NCBI GenBank assembly: GCA_945901825.1
Contig: CAMDMC010000033.1
Span: 1-15,694 of the forward strand
Length of the DNA: 15,694 bases
From: Bordetella parapertussis
Lineage (GTDB): Bacteria > Pseudomonadota > Gammaproteobacteria > Burkholderiales > Burkholderiaceae_A
Direction of reading: 5' to 3'
The notes under the pieces were generated by a model. That model saw only the letters and a list, made by a program, of their open reading frames with translations, searched no databases and was not told the origin of the DNA. Below, one piece after another: positions 14,806 to 15,694 of the stretch. The position numbers and the translations under genes are program-made. Positions within the stretch are counted from its first letter, which is position 1; the number at the start of each line of letters is the position of its first letter.

Positions 14806-15694
14806 CTAAGGGCCACTACTCGCCAGTGGAGGGGAGGATCGGGTCGGCGACCGACGACCGAGCTCCTTAAGCCCGAGGGCCATCATGCCCCAAAAAGCCA
14901 GTAAAAGCCCGCAGGCCGCAAAAATGCCTGCCCTGCCGTGGGCGGCAAGCATAAGCCCGCCAAGCAGCCCGCCTGCAAAAAGCCCCAGAGACTGACTCGT
15001 GTTGTAGATGCCAAGGGCAAGCCCACGCTGGCCTACCGGCGCAACCCGAGAAACCCACGAGGGTAAGAGGGCCTCAAGCAGATTAAAGCCAACAAAGAAA
15101 AGGCCAACAAAGACCAGCCATGGGCCAAGGCCCTGCCCATCGGCCACAAGGAAACCCAGCATCGTCATCCCCAAAAGACCAACAGCGCCTAAAAAAACCG
15201 GACGAAAACGTCCCTTCTTCTCGGCCCAAAAAATAGGGGGAACAATGCCTACAAAGGCCACCAGTAGAAGGGGTAGGTAGGCCTTCCAGTGATCTTGCAA
15301 AGGAAGCCCAAGCTCGGCAAAACCCATAGGAATGGCTACAAACATGGCTGTCTGGACCGCCATAAGACTGAAGATACCCAGGTTAAGCCGCCAGAGCTGG
15401 GAGTGGCTTAGTAACGGCCAGGCCTTTACCGTCTCAAGCTCCACGGCCTTGATCAAAGGGGCCTCAGGTTCTAACTTTGTGAATCTAGCCTGTGGGGGAT
15501 GGGCAGGCATGCGCCCAATACCAAGGGCTGCAACCATGGCCAGACCGCCGGTCAGCAGAAACAGTCCCTCAAGGCCATAGGCCCCGTAGAGCGGTGGGGC
15601 AATTACGAGAGAGACAACGAACGACAGGCCAATAGAGATGCCCACCATGGCCATGGCACGGGCGCGGACCTCCTCGCGGGTAAGGTCGGCCAGG
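14806..15694 (-). CDS. MFS transporter, N-terminus cut by the window edge
   Basis: Major facilitator superfamily permease, of which about 296 residues are visible. The frame is open to the right edge: LADLTREEVRARAM reads into the internal methionines, a familiar MFS sequence after the fourth membrane span, so the start lies outside the window. About eight hydrophobic spans remain, separated by a polar central loop (near 15400-15490) that should be the linker between the two six-helix halves. The half after the linker contains RVAPVGQRGLALGIYNTSQSL, an MFS motif with the conserved Arg and Gly. The substrate cannot be read from the sequence. In Burkholderiales an MFS gene commonly lies between uvrA and ssb, which would place uvrA to the right. 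Confidence 0.9.
   Translation of the reverse strand, partial: LADLTREEVRARAMAMVGISIGLSFVVSLVIAPPLYGAYGLEGLFLLTGGLAMVAALGIGRMPAHPPQARFTKLEPEAPLIKAVELETVKAWPLLSHSQLWRLNLGIFSLMAVQTAMFVAIPMGFAELGLPLQDHWKAYLPLLLVAFVGIVPPIFWAEKKGRFRPVFLGAVGLLGMTMLGFLVADGQGLGPWLVFVGLFFVGFNLLEALLPSWVSRVAPVGQRGLALGIYNTSQSLGLFAGGLLGGLMLAAHGRAGIFAACGLLLAFWGMMALGLKELGRRSPTRSSPPLASSGP

Overview
The window looks like chromosomal DNA from a betaproteobacterium, most likely of the order Burkholderiales. Two things point there. First, the leftward gene order FmdB-type zinc ribbon, DUF502 membrane protein, aspS, nudB, with MFS transporter and ssb just upstream, is typical of that group. Second, the aspartyl-tRNA synthetase carries the His/Gly pair of the non-discriminating bacterial type. 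The DNA is moderately GC-rich and densely coded. I see no mobile element, tRNA, rRNA or CRISPR array. I cannot name the genus.

Region 1 (1-2882, + strand) is the distal part of a polar amino-acid ABC importer operon of the Aap/Bzt/Yhd type: two permeases (aapQ-like, aapM-like) and the ATPase (aapP-like). The substrate-binding protein gene should lie just left of the window. A hairpin at 11-42 probably marks the junction after it.

Region 2 (2904-9940, - strand) is a complete ligase-associated DNA-repair cassette, read right to left: metallo-beta-lactamase-fold exonuclease, ATP-dependent DNA ligase, a DUF429 RNase H-fold protein, Lhr-Core-type DEXH helicase and the metallophosphoesterase endonuclease PdeM. 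The known cassette has four genes. The DUF429 gene is an extra member, tied to the ligase by a 4-nt ATGA overlap. It is the best candidate here for an undescribed component.

Region 3 (9995-14059, - strand) is the nudB / unknown membrane protein / aspS / DUF502 / fmdB block. It runs in the same direction into the repair cassette with no visible terminator, so nucleotide sanitation (NudB), repair and tRNA charging may share transcripts.

Region 4 (14204-15694, - strand) holds ssb, with a strong terminator behind it, and the C-terminal part of an MFS transporter cut by the right edge.

There is no gene-free stretch above 300 bases. The largest gap is 14060-14268 (209 nt), which holds the ssb terminator and the upstream region of the fmdB block, including a 15-bp palindrome.
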